64,000 nt of DNA, from the NCBI GenBank assembly GCA_947095535.1, contig OX352772.1, forward strand, positions 36,165,445 through 36,229,444, read 5' to 3'. This DNA is from Poecilobothrus nobilitatus. Its lineage: Eukaryota; Arthropoda; Insecta; Diptera; Dolichopodidae. The position numbers were made by a program, and so were the translations under genes. Numbering within the stretch: the stretch's first letter is position 1; every line of letters starts with the position of its first letter. Of the stretch, positions 1 to 12,880 are shown one piece after another. The notes beneath the pieces are model-generated. The model was not told the origin of the DNA. It saw only the letters and a program-made list of their open reading frames with translations, and did no database searches.

Positions 1-990
1 TATTTATATGTCTGATTTATTTTAAATACATATTTTTAATAATAAAGAAGATTTTATTTTAATTATTTTTTTTTTTTTTGTATATTTTAAAAAATGATCC
101 GAATAGAAAAGGTTCTATTTTGTTTTTTTTTCATTTTATAATACGATTCTCTGATCAAAGTAATAATTTAAGAATTACACACGATATTTTCATTATTTTT
201 TTGGTCATTGTATTTGGATCCATTTTACTTGAATATCTAAATGCATCCTAACAATTATGTATTGCCATGTAATAATTTATAAATGAAATGAAATGTGTAT
301 TTTTTTTTGATTCTGAACCATTCAAGAATTTTTAAATTATTATTAGGGAAGTTGTAAATATTACACAAAATGTCATTTGTTTCTACAGCTGTTCATTAGA
401 GAAATCCGTCGACCACTGTGAAATTTCGACATTATTTTCGTTTCAATTTCAAGCAAAATATTAGATACGGGTTATGTAAGAAAGGTAATAAACACCAAAT
501 TATTACCTCAAATGTCATATTATTGCTATAGATGTCATTTGTGTTTTTTGTGTAACTGTACTATTATAATTAGTATAAAATCTAAAAGAGTTGTGTGTTT
601 TAAATGAAATAATTTATAATTAATGCACATAAAATTTTTAAATACTTTTTCATTATTAATTTGAAAAAATAGACAAAATTATTTGTTCTTCGGATTTGTT
701 AATGTGACATTTGTGACTAAGCACTTTAAGAACACGTAATGTAAATGCTTTAAATTTGGTTTGATGTTTGTGACCCATGGTAATTTTGCTGCGGTTTAAA
801 CACGACAAGTCTTGTTTTTTGATTTAAAAAATATCAGAGAAATAAAACTAAATTTTGTATTATACATAGTTTGGTTCTTTATTTTGAATTAAGATATTCT
901 GGAGAATTGAGAAAATTAAATCACAATGAAGGTAAAACAATGAAATAAATGCTTAGCTGAATTATTTTTAACTATAGTAAATATAGTAAT

Positions 991-1177
991 GGGGGGCCTC
1001 GGTGGCCTAGTGGGTAAAAGCGTATAAAATACGCTGTAAACACCGAAGGAGTGAGGGTTCGAATCCCACACACGTCGTAAGTGTTATTCCCCCTTGACAT
1101 TTACAGCCACGCCTGAATAAGGCTGTGTAATTTCCTGTCTACATTTATGTGGCAGAGAAATGCATTAAAAAAAAAAA
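991..1177 (+). mobile_element. tRNA-derived SINE, full-length copy with A-tail
   Basis: The element begins GGGGGGCCTCGGTGGCCTAG and has an A-box-like TGGCCTAGTGG and a B box GGTTCGAATCC about 50 bp later, the internal promoter of tRNA genes. It then has a tRNA-unrelated body (ACATTTACAGCCACGCCTG, then ATTTATGTGGCAGAGAAATG) and an A-rich tail. It is too diverged in the anticodon region to be a working tRNA. It is the most complete of six related copies in the window (others at 12712-12880, 27492-27616, 32692-32813, 44471-44554 and 44699-44791). Confidence 0.9.
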
Positions 1178-3629
1178 TAATATAATGTTTATTATTGAAT
1201 TGAAAGTTAGTTTAATTATATACTTCTTATAATATATTATGTACCTTCACTTTTTTTTCACAATTAAAAAAGATTTAATCTTTTCTTTTTTTTTAAATGA
1301 GTTCATAGTAATATAATATATGTATAACAATAAAATGTAACTTATACCAACTTATACAAGCTATAATAAAAAAAGGACATGAATAACGTGACAAATTCAA
1401 TTAATTCTTGTTTTGTTCATATTTTTTTTTTTATTGTTTTTATTTTTGATTTTAACAAATTATTTCAAATTTATTACAAAATTTTTCATACATCGCAACA
1501 GTCAGTCAAAACAAATAATAAAATAAAAAAACAAAAGAACTTTAGAATGTTTTTTTTAAATAATATTCTATAGTCGTGTATTAATCTTATGTTTATGATC
1601 AAGTATGTATGCATGACAATGATGACATCATTGTTTATCATTATACCTTATAATTTAATTTTGTTTTATAATAAAATATTATTCTTTCATAAAACTTTAA
1701 AAATTATTTCAGATGATGAGCAAATTTTAAAAGTTAATATTACATATTAACTTTAAGATCTAATAAATAACTAATGCTGAATCTACAATTAACGCGTTCG
1801 TTTCGTTCTATATAGTATATACGCAATCTTTATGCAACCTATAAAAGAGTAACTACAACACAATGCGAATTTAAGTTTGAGAGAAAAAATTAAGTAAAAT
1901 AAAATTTTAAATTAACTAAATATTAACTTTTTGTTTATTTTATCTGTATTTAATTTAATATTTTATTTCTTAAATATTTTAAATTTAGTTTAGAACTATT
2001 GCAAAAAAATAAATATTTCTATTATAAAAATGGTTTGCTTTTATTTTTTAACTATTTTAACTATTCAATTATTTGACTTTTGATTGATTTATTAACAATT
2101 CGTATAAAAAGCGGAAAAAGTTAATTGTAACTTTTTCCACAACTGCCTAAATATTTTGATATAGTTTTAATACATTTTGACAGTTGACTTCGTTTAGTTA
2201 GAGATTGAACAATAGAGCGTTCATTGTAGATGCAGTATAAAACAAATAATTTATATTATAAGTTTATATAAGTAGAAAATAGAAAAAAAAAATGTTATTA
2301 CTAATTTATTTTTAGTCATAAACTAAATTTATACATTAATTTGTTCACAAAGCACATTAAACGACTTAATTCTTTAGAAATTTGTTACATCGTTTATGTA
2401 AGAAAAAGGTAATTAATAAAATGATTTAAGGTACACCATAAAATTATTCCTCTTTCTTACCATTAGTTACATGATTAATAAATTGTTTTCAACAGCGTTA
2501 CCTTTATTTTCTTTTATTTTAAATTTTTGCTGATCTGCGGTTTTTTGTCTACATATCTAGGTTAGGGATCAAAAATGAAGTTAATATAAGTAATATGAGA
2601 ATATTGTTAAAAAATAGTATTGAATAAATTATATTCTTAAGCTTATAGGTACATAGTAATAAAATAATTATTATCTGTGTTTGAACTTGATTATATTTTT
2701 AGTTGAAAGTTGTATATTTGACCTCAATTTTTTTATTTTTGAAAAATTTGTTTCTTCACCTTGATTTGTTGCTTGCTACATATTGTGTATATTTTACAAC
2801 ATGATCAAAAAAATTTTCTGTAATGTAAATTTTCCAATTTTCAATTATCTTTGTAGCTTTTTGATCTAAAAAAAAAAAAATTTGTATTTCTATTTTTATA
2901 CCATGCTATAATTAAAAAAAAACAAAATAAGTAATGAAAATCTTTTTTTACAAAAAAAAAAAAAAAAGCGAAAAGAATGTATAAAAAAAAGCACTAAAAA
3001 GCGGCGTTTTATTAAAAACGTGAACTGGCTTCGCATTTATTAGTTCACGTAATCGCAAATGTTTTACTTATAATAAACTTATTATTACGTTTTACAATCA
3101 ATTACCGTAATTGATTACTTCAATTCCTATATTGATTACTGTTACAATTCTTTTAATTTATTTTTAAATGTGATAAAATTAAGCAAGGATCTTTTACAGG
3201 GTTAAATTTTACTTTTAATTATTTTTTTATTTATTAAAGGTCCTCGAATTCCAAGCCTCGGCCAAAACCAAAATATTATATAAAATATATATTATAATTT
3301 AAACAAAATAAATTACAATTTAAATACTTTTAATTATAATTTAATACTTGTACCCGAATACTACACCTAAAAAAGAATGGCGGATTTATTTTCTGATCAT
3401 ATTGTATTTGGTGGGGTAGCAAATATAAATATATAATAAATAAATAAATAAATCTTCTGGATTCAACTTTTCAAAGATTTATATTTCTTTCATGATCTTA
3501 GTGAGTTGTAATATAATAGGGTGTTTCGCCAATAAAAAACCTGCCATAGAACTAAGTATTGTTCTGAGGTTCAAAACAAATAAAAAATTCCTTTGGAGAT
3601 GGGGTCTATTCTCATCCGTTTGGGAGATT

Positions 3630-3728
3630 GGGAGATATGGGGCTTAAACAATTTTTTAAATGTCTAAATAATTTAATTTAAGTTTATAAGTATCTATATA
3701 AATTTGTTTAAGCCTCATATCTCGAATA
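3630..3728. repeat. Small fold-back (inverted repeat, about 20-bp arms)
   Basis: GAGATATGGGGCTTAAACAA at the left is mirrored by TTGTTTAAGCCTCATATCTC at the right, with about 55 bp of AT-rich loop between them. The arms match at nearly every position. It could be a short non-autonomous DNA element or a remnant of one. No further copy was recognised in this window. Confidence 0.55.
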
Positions 3729-4014
3729 TATATATATATATGTACATATTAAGAAATATAAAATTAGACGATAACCAACGGAAGATTAAAGGGAAACTTA
3801 GAATCTAGTAATTTTATATTTAATATAGGTACATTATATAATATGCATATTTTGAAATATTTATAATTTATTTTAATTATCAATGAATATTTCAATTACC
3901 AATCTTTAAATTCTTACAAATTTTTTTTATAATAGTTTATAACTTATAAATAATTAATTGAACAATTCATTTTACTAATCATAAATATTTATTTGTCTTT
4001 TTTTATTTTTACAG

Positions 4015-7000
4015 AAAGGTAAAGAAACCAATAGTGGTGATAGCACACTAATAACTAGTCGAATGAAAGAAAGATGTGAAATAGCATTTCGTGCCATTTT
4101 AATGTATTGCATAAAAATCTTAGAAATTGAATCACATGCAAGTTTAGTATGTTTAGATGATGATCAAGGTGATGATGTATTTTGTACAATTTTATATAAT
4201 GATGAAGGTCATACTTTTGGCCAGGTAAATAATATTAAATATTTCTTGTTATTGAAATAAAAAAAAGAAAAATTAAAATTATCAACTATGTACATATAAC
4301 TAACTTACTTTATGAAACAATTATTTACAATTTTATTATTTTTGTTATATTTTAGGTTATATTAGCACTTGTTAAATATTTAAATATTGATCAAAAAGAT
4401 GCTATGGAAATTGTTACAAGTATTGATAGAGAAGGTCGTGCTGTTGTTAAATGTGATACATTTGATGCATGTAAAACATTAAAAGAGGCTATTGAAAAAC
4501 AACATTTACCAATGTCAACTGGTATGGCAAATGCACCACTTAAAGTTTCAGTTTTACATAAACAAGCATATTCATGTCAACAATTTGCAATGCAATTATT
4601 AACATGGTAATTTATTTTAATTATTAAAAAAGATATTTGTGATGTTTTTTTTTTTCGTTCATAAATTTTCATTTTACAACCGGAAAATGAAAAAAAAAAA
4701 ACTAGAAATTATTTGATATGTACGTTCAAGTTCAACGCCATCACTTTTTTATTGTAAATATTTTTTTTTTGGTATTTCTCTTTATTTTTATTATTGGATA
4801 AATGCCAATAAGAAAATTTCCAAAATATGTACATATTTTTTTTTGCGATTCGATTTAAATCACGAAATAATAGAGTGAAAAAAGTACAAAAATTATGAAA
4901 TTCAAATAAAAACAATATTTTAGTTTTTATTAAATTTTTTGTTTACAAATCATTTTAATTTTTCGGGGTTCCTATTGTATTCAAGCTTGTGATAAACAGG
5001 CTCAATTGTATACAAATGAAACAAATTTATTTACAAAGCTATAGTCTGTTTATTCGGTCTATTGTAGAAACCATTTTGTTGTCTGTTTGTCAGCTGTAAT
5101 AATTTGTAATTCAGAAGATTTAAATTGTCATTTTTATTACTCAACATTAATTTAAAAATTTCAATAACATTCGTTAGTTGTTTTTTCTTTGGACTACATT
5201 CTATCAACTTCAACTTAGAATAAACTTTTTTCTACATTTCAACATTTTTTTTTTCTAGTTCTAAACAATTTTTCGCAAATTTTCATTATTCAATTTTTTA
5301 TAGTTTTAAAAAATAAATTATTAAATTTTCATTTATTTTTTTTAAGGTTCCAAGATTTTCTAACACGTCACAAAACATTTCGTGAAATTTTTGCAATGGT
5401 TGCAAATGATAAACGCGCCCACCAATACAGTATTGCACATATATTAGAATATGATTGGAAATTATGGAAAACAGCAAGAAGTTGCTGGCATAGACTTTTA
5501 ATTTCAGGAATGTTAATGGAATATGAAAATAAAAAAATTTTAGCTATTGAATTTTCACGTCATTATGCAACAATATTCCAAGATTTTATAAGAGATGATC
5601 ATGATCATGCATTTTCAATAGTATCATTAAGTGTACAATTGTTTACAGTACCAACAATTGCACATTATTTAATGGCGAATGAAGGTGTTTTTCATAAATT
5701 ATTGCATACATTCTATTGGGAATGTATTGAAAAAAATGTTGAAGAAAAAACATTAAAATTTGCTAGAAATACTGCAAATATGCATACATTTAAAAGAGCA
5801 TCATTTATGCTATATGATCTTAAATATATTTTAAGTTTTAAACCAGATATTTGGACACCAGATATACGAGAAGGATTCCTAGAAGGTGTTAAAGTTCTAT
5901 TGAAATTATTGCATGTTATGCAAGGTATGGATGCTATAACACGTCAAACTGGTCAACATATGGATTATGAACCAGAATGGGAATCAGCTTTTAATTTGCA
6001 TATAAAATTAGCAAGTGTTATTTCATTGGTATTAGAATGGTTAAGTTCAGATCAAGAATCTTTAGTTAAGGCATATGCAATGGTAATGAAATTATTAGTA
6101 GAAAATAAATTTATTGTTAGTGAGGCTGTTTATGAAGAACAAAAAGTAGCTGGCCATGCTGCTCAATGTGTTATGTATGATGTTGCATCAAAGAATGTAT
6201 CAATTCATTTACCTTTATCACGATTCTTTGCCGGTTTATATTTACTTTTGGGACAATATAATTTAAATTTTGATAATGTTGCAACATTATCAAAACGTCC
6301 CCCTGAAGAAATTATGGAACCAATTTTATGTGCTCAAACTATGATAGCACAAGTACATGCTGGAATGTGGCGTCGTAATGGTTACTCATTATTACATCAA
6401 TTATATTTTTATCGTAATGTACGTTGTCGTGTAGAAATGTTAGATCGTGATATTGCTGGTTTACAAATTGGAGCTGCTTTAATAGAAAGTAATCATTATT
6501 TAATTCATATATTAAATAAATTTGGATTGATTGGATGGTCTCAACCAGATTATGAGCCCAGTGATACAAATACAAACGATGATGATTTTATTAGACTTTT
6601 AAATATGATTGATGAGTTTTTAGAATTATTAATTGTTATTATTGGAGAACGTTATGTTCCTGGTATAGCACATGTTTCTGAAGATGATCGTACTAAAAAA
6701 GAAATTATACAACAATTATGCATTAAGAAATTTTCTCATTCTGAATTAAATCGTCAATTACCTGACTCAAATAATGAAACTGTATTGGAAGATGTTATTG
6801 ATTCAATTGCAATATTCCAAAAACCATCCAATCCCGAAACAAAAGGAGTGTACGAATTAAAAGATGAATTCTATGATGATTACAATATGTTCTTCTATCA
6901 TTACACAAAAGAAGAAAAATCAAGATCAGAAGAAACACAACGTTTAAGAAGAAAAGAAAAAGGTGAACTGGTTTGTTGTCCACCACCAAAATTACCAAAA

Positions 7001-10000
7001 TTGTGTGATGGTTTTGTGTAAGTTTCAACTTTGTTATTTTTCGTTTTTTTCATATTAAATAATTCTTTTTTAATTTTTATTATATTTATATTTAGTTCTA
7101 TTGCCAATTTATTACAATGTGATGTTATGCTTTCATTAATGCAAATTGTTTTAAAACGTGGTTTAGACTTATCAGCTAAAAGTTTTACCGAAAGTCATTT
7201 ACAAAAGGTTACACTTCCATTAATCTTTTTTTTTAAGTTAGTAATGAAAATATTCATCTTTTGTAATTATAGATTCTGTATTTAATTGGATATGGATTAT
7301 TAGAAGAACAGTCACAAAATTATCCATTCCTTTCATTTTATGAAAGATCATCCAAATATGAAATTTTAAATCATCTTGATAAATTAGCTCATAGTGCTAG
7401 AGTAAGTAACACAAATTATTAATAAAAAATTTGCAAATTTTTTAAAAATTTAATTAATTTTTTAAGGTTGAAGCTCACCGTGACTTCATTATTTGGACAA
7501 TTAAAAAATACAAAGAAATTCAACCAAAAGAAACAACAAGAAGTGAAGGTGAATCACATGAAGAAATGGAATCAGAAGATGCCTCTTCAAATCAACCTAT
7601 GACAGCAGCTGAATCTGAAAAACAAGAAAAAGAAGAAAGAGCTCGTTTAGCTGCAAAACGTCGTGCAAAAATTATGGCGCAAATGCAAAATGCACAAAAA
7701 AACTTCATGAAATCAAATGCTGAATTATTTGCAACAACTTCAATCTCCGAAAGTGATCCAATGGATTGTGAATTTACTAATATAAATAATTTAGAAAACA
7801 GTAACGATGCTGAAATGTTAAATTTACATAATATGATGGCAGCGTTATCAATTTCATGTTTAGGTGTAAATCGTAAATCTGGACAACCCGAAGAACAAAA
7901 ATTCAAATGTATTTTGTGTTTTGAAGATTGTATTGTTAGTAAAGACAGTCCATGTCTTGTTTATTCAGCATTCATACAAAAATCAAGAGTATTATCTAAT
8001 ATAGGTCATAATAAAGAGATTGGCAACTCCAAGCAACAAGCACGATCAGATGACAGTAATGTTGGCAGTAGTGGAATTGGTAGTAGTGCTGGAAGTAGCT
8101 CTAATAATTACGAAACAAGTACAGTTGATGATACATCACCACATACAGGAACATGTGGTCATGTTATGCACGCATCATGTTGGAATCAATATTATGAAAA
8201 TGAAGTTTCAAAAGAAAATCGAAGACCAAATCGTACACGATCACCAAATAATTTGATTATGGACAAAAAAGAATTCTTATGTCCATATTGTCGTTGCTTA
8301 TCAAATGCTATTATTCCATTAACCCCACCAATGCAACAGTATCATGAACCAAAAATTTTACGTAATGAATGTGATATCATAACTTTTGTAAAATGGATTG
8401 AAATCATGCAAACATATTTGAATGAATTAAATGTAATGGAAAAGAAATATTTCACCGAAAATCGTGAATTCATTGATATTGATGAAGTATTACGGAAATG
8501 TAATGTTAGTACTGAAGAATGGCAAACCAAATGTTTCCAACCTGTTAAAAAATCAGAAATAACTCCACAATGGGCTTATTTCACTGAAACATATATGTCA
8601 TCAATACAAAGGGTATCACCATTTCCACATGCATCAGAAGAATGTGAACGTTACTTAGTTACATGGAATTCATGTGCATATACAATTAGATCTCTGGAAA
8701 TGTATTTACGTGTCATAAATAAACCATTTAAAATTGAAGAAATGTCTATTCGACATAAGAGTGTACTAGACGGTTTAGTTCGTGTATGTGGTATGTTAGG
8801 AGCAATTTTAACTAGTGCTGATAAATTATTAATACATTTAAGAGGTTTATTGGAAACTGCTTTAAAATCGGCTGGACCTTCTATTTTAGAGTGGGATCCA
8901 TTTAGTTTAATGACAAATTTAATATTTATGTCATCATCTGTGATGTATAGTTATCAGGATTCGTATGTGGTATGTATTATAATTTTTTTATTCTTATTAT
9001 TTTTCTTTTATATAGGACTAAAAAAAACTTTTTATTTTTTTAGATTCCAAATGGAAACTTTTTTGAATACTATTGTTTAAAATTAATGTTTATAGCAAAC
9101 TTAGCAAAAGCTTTAATTTTATTTGATGAAAACAATATAGATGATGATATGGATTTGGATTATGCTGACGATGAACCAAAAATAAATTTGACAAAAGATC
9201 AAATTTCTAACATTTCAAGAATATATACAAAATATAATTTGAAATATCGCCAAAACCAAGTGAAAGTAAAAAAGCAAACTACAAAATTAAGTGATTCTAT
9301 TGTTGAACCACAAGATAAGGATATGGGAAATCCAATTGTAATTGAGGAAGATGCAATTAATACTTCAAATGAATTATCAGATAAAACTTGTAAACGTTTA
9401 ATTGAATTTATGAAACAAGAAAGTGATACATTTTTACGTTGTTCTGTATTATTATTTCATTTTATGACTGATGTTGAATTTCCAGAAGAATTTTCTGATG
9501 TAATGGCAAATCAATATGAATATATGTGCAAATATTTAGGTTTAGATCCAGCAATTGAAAATTATTTCGGAAGTGATTGTGATTCAATTCAAGCTTTAGA
9601 AAATTTCTGTATGCATCCAGATATTATATATTATGATTCAGAAACAGAAACAAAACGTAATGGTAATAAATTCGAAATAGTACCATGTAATACACAAATA
9701 CGTCAGTTAGTAGAGTTACCAGATGATTATAGTGATTTAATTAATAGTATATTAGATTATACATGCCCAAATAATGATAAAGAAGATACAAAATATCCAA
9801 CAATGTGTTTAGTATGTGGTAAAATAATGTGCGGTCAATCATATTGTTGTCAACCAGAAATTCAACCAAAACAACCAGTCGGTGCATGTACTTATCATGC
9901 TCATCATTGCGGTGCTGGAATTGGTTTATTCTTAAGGATACGTGATTGTCAAATTTTATATTTAGGTGTTAATAAAGGTTGTTTCATACCACCACCATAT

Positions 10001-10177
10001 TTAGATGAATATGGTGAAACAGATCAAGGTTTAAGACGTGGTAATCCATTAAGATTATGCCGTGAACGTTACAAAAAATTACATTTAACTTGGCTTGGAC
10101 ATGGTTTACATGAAGAAGTATCTAGATTAAATGAAATAACTAATGCTTCAATAGCTGCACAGTGGGAGCATATATAG
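4015..10177 (+). CDS. Ubr1: E3 ubiquitin ligase of the UBR1/UBR2 N-recognin family (5' partial)
   Basis: This is a RING-type N-recognin, which binds proteins with destabilising N-terminal residues and ubiquitinates them for the proteasome. Exons: 4015-4224, 4356-4606, 5347-7017, 7096-7207, 7273-7401, 7467-8969, 9044-10177. They sum to 5,010 nt, or 1,669 residues plus TAG, with consistent GT-AG junctions. The first exon enters the ClpS-like N-domain (LYNDEGHTFGQ, like NDEVHTYEQ of human UBR2); the UBR box lies upstream and is missing. The long helical middle contains conserved PEWE, GMWRRNG and GERYVPG stretches. The RING has CILC at about residue 938, CGHVMHASCW after a Ser/Gly-rich insertion, and CPYC at about 1062. 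The UBR autoinhibitory C-terminus has CLVCGKIMC, SYCCQ, GETDQGLRRGNP and ends QWEHI. UBR1 versus UBR2 cannot be decided; insects usually have one such gene. Confidence 0.95.
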
Positions 10178-10211
10178 TTATTGTGGTTTAAGTATAATAT
10201 AGTACTATAAC

Positions 10212-10247
10212 AATAAAGTACATTAGCATTATTTATTATGCAATAAA
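10212..10247 (+). promoter_or_regulatory. Poly(A) signals for UBR1
   Basis: Two AATAAA hexamers (10212-10217 and 10242-10247) lie 35 and 65 bp after the UBR1 stop codon. The transcript probably has a very short 3' UTR. In DNA this AT-rich the hexamer is common by chance; position is the main support. Confidence 0.55.
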
Positions 10248-12024
10248 TTTAAGACAACATATACTTAATTGATATTAAAATATTTTAATTAAAAATTTCA
10301 ACTAAAAAATCTAAAAAGGCTAAAATAAATTTAAAAGTTTAAAACGTTTGAAAGTAAGTGCACAAAAAGAAAGAAACAAAAATGGCATAAAGTGATTTTT
10401 AGTTTGAAAATAGATACAGAGGATAGTCTAAGGAACGGATCTTTAGGATTATAAATCTTTTAATTGAATTTTATTTTTATTTTCCTCTTATTATATAACA
10501 TTAAATTACTTCTTACTTATCTACTTAACAGATATATTTTCAATCTTATCGTATATATATTAAATTTAAATAAAAAAAAATCAATTTGTACGATAATCAT
10601 CTAAAATGATTTTGAATTGCAATCAAAACAATTTGATTTTGAAAGAATATGTTAAGAGGTATTTTTGCAAAAAAAAAAGTAAAATCAGATAAAATCTCTA
10701 AAATTGATTCATCTTATATATATATATATATATCTTATACATATATATAAAAAATAATTTTCAATCATTAGAAAGTATATAAAATAAAATATTAGAATGT
10801 ATAAAAATTATATAAGCTCATAAAAAATTTTAAGAACTTATCTTAAACATCATATACACACCAATAAAGCTTAAATTATATACGAATCTTCACTAATTAT
10901 TTGTTTTGTTTATTTTTTTTTTTTTACAATTTTTACTTTGCAACTTCTCTTTTTTTTTCTTAAATTCATTTTGAGTTCTTTTAAAATTTTGTTAAGGAAT
11001 TTTAGTATTTAAATATAAAATTAATTGAAGAAAATAAAATTAAAAAAAAAATTTTTAGTTAGTCTGATTATTAATTAAACAACAAATGTTAAAAAACATA
11101 AAAATAAAAAAAAAAAGAAACACAAAATTTTAAAATTTAAATAAGTATAATCATGATTCTGTTATTTGTATTAAAAAATAAAATTTAATGTTAGCAAATT
11201 GTATAATTTATTAATAAAATTATATAAAAAAAAAACATAAATACATATATATAAAATATAATTTAATTAAATGTTTAAAAACTAAAACAAAAAAAAATAT
11301 AAATATATTAAAAATAAAAAAAAAGAGAAAACAAAAAACTTGATCTACATAAAATAATACATAATTATATTTCTTTTATTTTGATATTGTGTTTATAAAA
11401 TTTTCAGGCTTTAAATTTTATTTAAAAATTATTTATTTTAAGGTGTTCTTAAAGAGTGGCTCCAATTTTCTTTTTATTAAACCATTCCTTGATTTGTTAT
11501 GTTCATTGCGTCTGCTGAAAAACGTCGAATATAGAAATAATAATTTATTTATTTCTATTACGTTTATTCTTAAAAAGAGAAAAAAATCAGAAATGAGCAC
11601 CTATAACATATTACACTTGTGATACGAATCATAAAAGTCATTCAATTGAAGCGAACTTCATGGAACTTTTAATTTTGTTTTGCTACAAAAAACTAAAATA
11701 TGGTATGGGTGGGTATATATTATAAACAAAAATCATATTTAAAATTGTAAAATAATGAGCAATGTAGAACAAAAAAACTTTATAACACCATAAAAAATTG
11801 TATACATTATAAATTTTTTAAGAAATCATACTTTTATTTTAGATAAAAAAATATTAACTAACCACCTAACCACCAGAAACGATATATATGTACATATTTA
11901 AAAAATGTATTTTCTATTAAGATACTTTGTTCAAATTATTTTCTGGCGTCTATTATTTAATTTTCGTCAAAATTTAGAATTGAAATTAAGCACATAATTG
12001 AATAATTTAGTAATTATTTAAATC

Positions 12025-12690
12025 AGAGCTGCAAACCGTGCCCGAACCCGAACCCAAAACCGCTCCGGAACAAGCATTTTGACGAACCAGATCTCGAACC
12101 TGAACTCAGTAAAAAATTGCATTTGGTTCAGGTTCACCATTTCATTCGCAATCAAATTCAACAATGTTTTTTATTTTAAACTGAGAATAAAAAAAATATA
12201 AAACAAAATAGTAAAATACTTACATAGTCATATATTTGCGTACTGTGTAAGCACACGTATTATGCTTAGCAATTTAAACATGTACGTACCTAGTAATATA
12301 CCTACTAGAAATATATGTAAGTAAGTAAATACAACTACAAAAATTATTTAGAGAGATAATATTCTACTTGTATATCCAAATGTGTATTGCTTTTGGTATA
12401 GCTAGTCATAGTTTACATATTCCATTCCAAATAGAAAGAAGTAAACACAATTTGTTATTGTTTTTTTCATGTTTCTTCAAGAATTTTTTTCTCTACTTCT
12501 AATTTCTATGCCTACTATGCACTTGCAAATAAAATAAAACAAAAAATAATACATAAGTAAAATTAATAGATTTTGATTTGCAATCAATAATGCTGCACTT
12601 GTTATGTTGATTAAAAAATTTGAACCCGAACCCGGATCGAACCTACTAAAATTTTCCAGTTCGAACCCGGACCTGAACCTGATTTAAATT
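12025..12690. mobile_element. hAT-like non-autonomous DNA element, right end damaged
   Basis: The left end reads CAGAGCTGCAAACCGTGCCC followed by CGAACCCGAACCC repeats. CAGAGCTGC-type ends with a GAACCCGAACCC subterminal tract are typical of hAT-family non-autonomous elements. A second GAACCCGAACCCGG tract and a GAACCCGGACC tract lie at 12620-12680, with AT-rich non-coding DNA between. The expected mirrored terminus is absent; a SINE sits immediately to the right, at 12712. No target-site duplication could be defined, and there is no transposase frame inside. Confidence 0.45.
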
Positions 12691-12711
12691 TATGTTTTAT
12701 ATACATACATA

Positions 12712-12880
12712 TTTTAATGCATTTCTCTGCCACATAAATGTGGTCAGGAAATTACACAGCCTTTCCTGTTCAGGCGGGGCTGTAAATGTCGTAATTCTTA
12801 CAACGTGTGTGGGATTGGAACCCTCCTCGGTGTTTACAGCGTATTTTTTACGCTCTTACCCACTAGGCCACCGAGGCCCC
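12712..12880 (-). mobile_element. tRNA-derived SINE, minus-strand copy
   Basis: On the minus strand it starts GGGGCCTCGGTGGCCTAGTG, has a mutated B box (GGTTCCAATCC) and runs through the same body to GGCAGAGAAATGCATT. Same family as the copy at 991. A poly-A tail is almost absent (only ATTAAAA follows), so the 3' end is degraded. Confidence 0.88.

Larger units (their letters stand above)
1..4014. other. Gene-free AT-rich stretch, probably intron or upstream DNA of UBR1
   Basis: No reading frame here resembles a protein I recognise. The stretch ends in a pyrimidine-rich splice acceptor (TTTTTACAG, to 4014), so at least its right end is an intron of the UBR1 gene. The exons for the UBR1 N-terminus, including the UBR zinc box that binds type-1 N-degrons, were looked for and not found. 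They are probably left of the window. Apart from one SINE (991-1177) and a small fold-back near 3630-3728, I see only poly-A/T runs and simple AT-rich sequence. Confidence 0.6.

Noticed and set aside
1001..1075. Functional tRNA gene
   Set aside because: A and B boxes are present but the anticodon and T arms do not form a proper tRNA, and the sequence continues into a SINE body with copies elsewhere.
3377..3440. Possible first exon (ATGGCGGATTTATTTTCTG)
   Set aside because: Only 20 codons before a stop, no donor giving a sensible join, and no similarity to the UBR1 N-terminus.
7031..7285. 84-codon open frame spanning UBR1 introns
   Set aside because: It runs through two introns; only 7096-7207 in the proper phase is UBR1 coding sequence.
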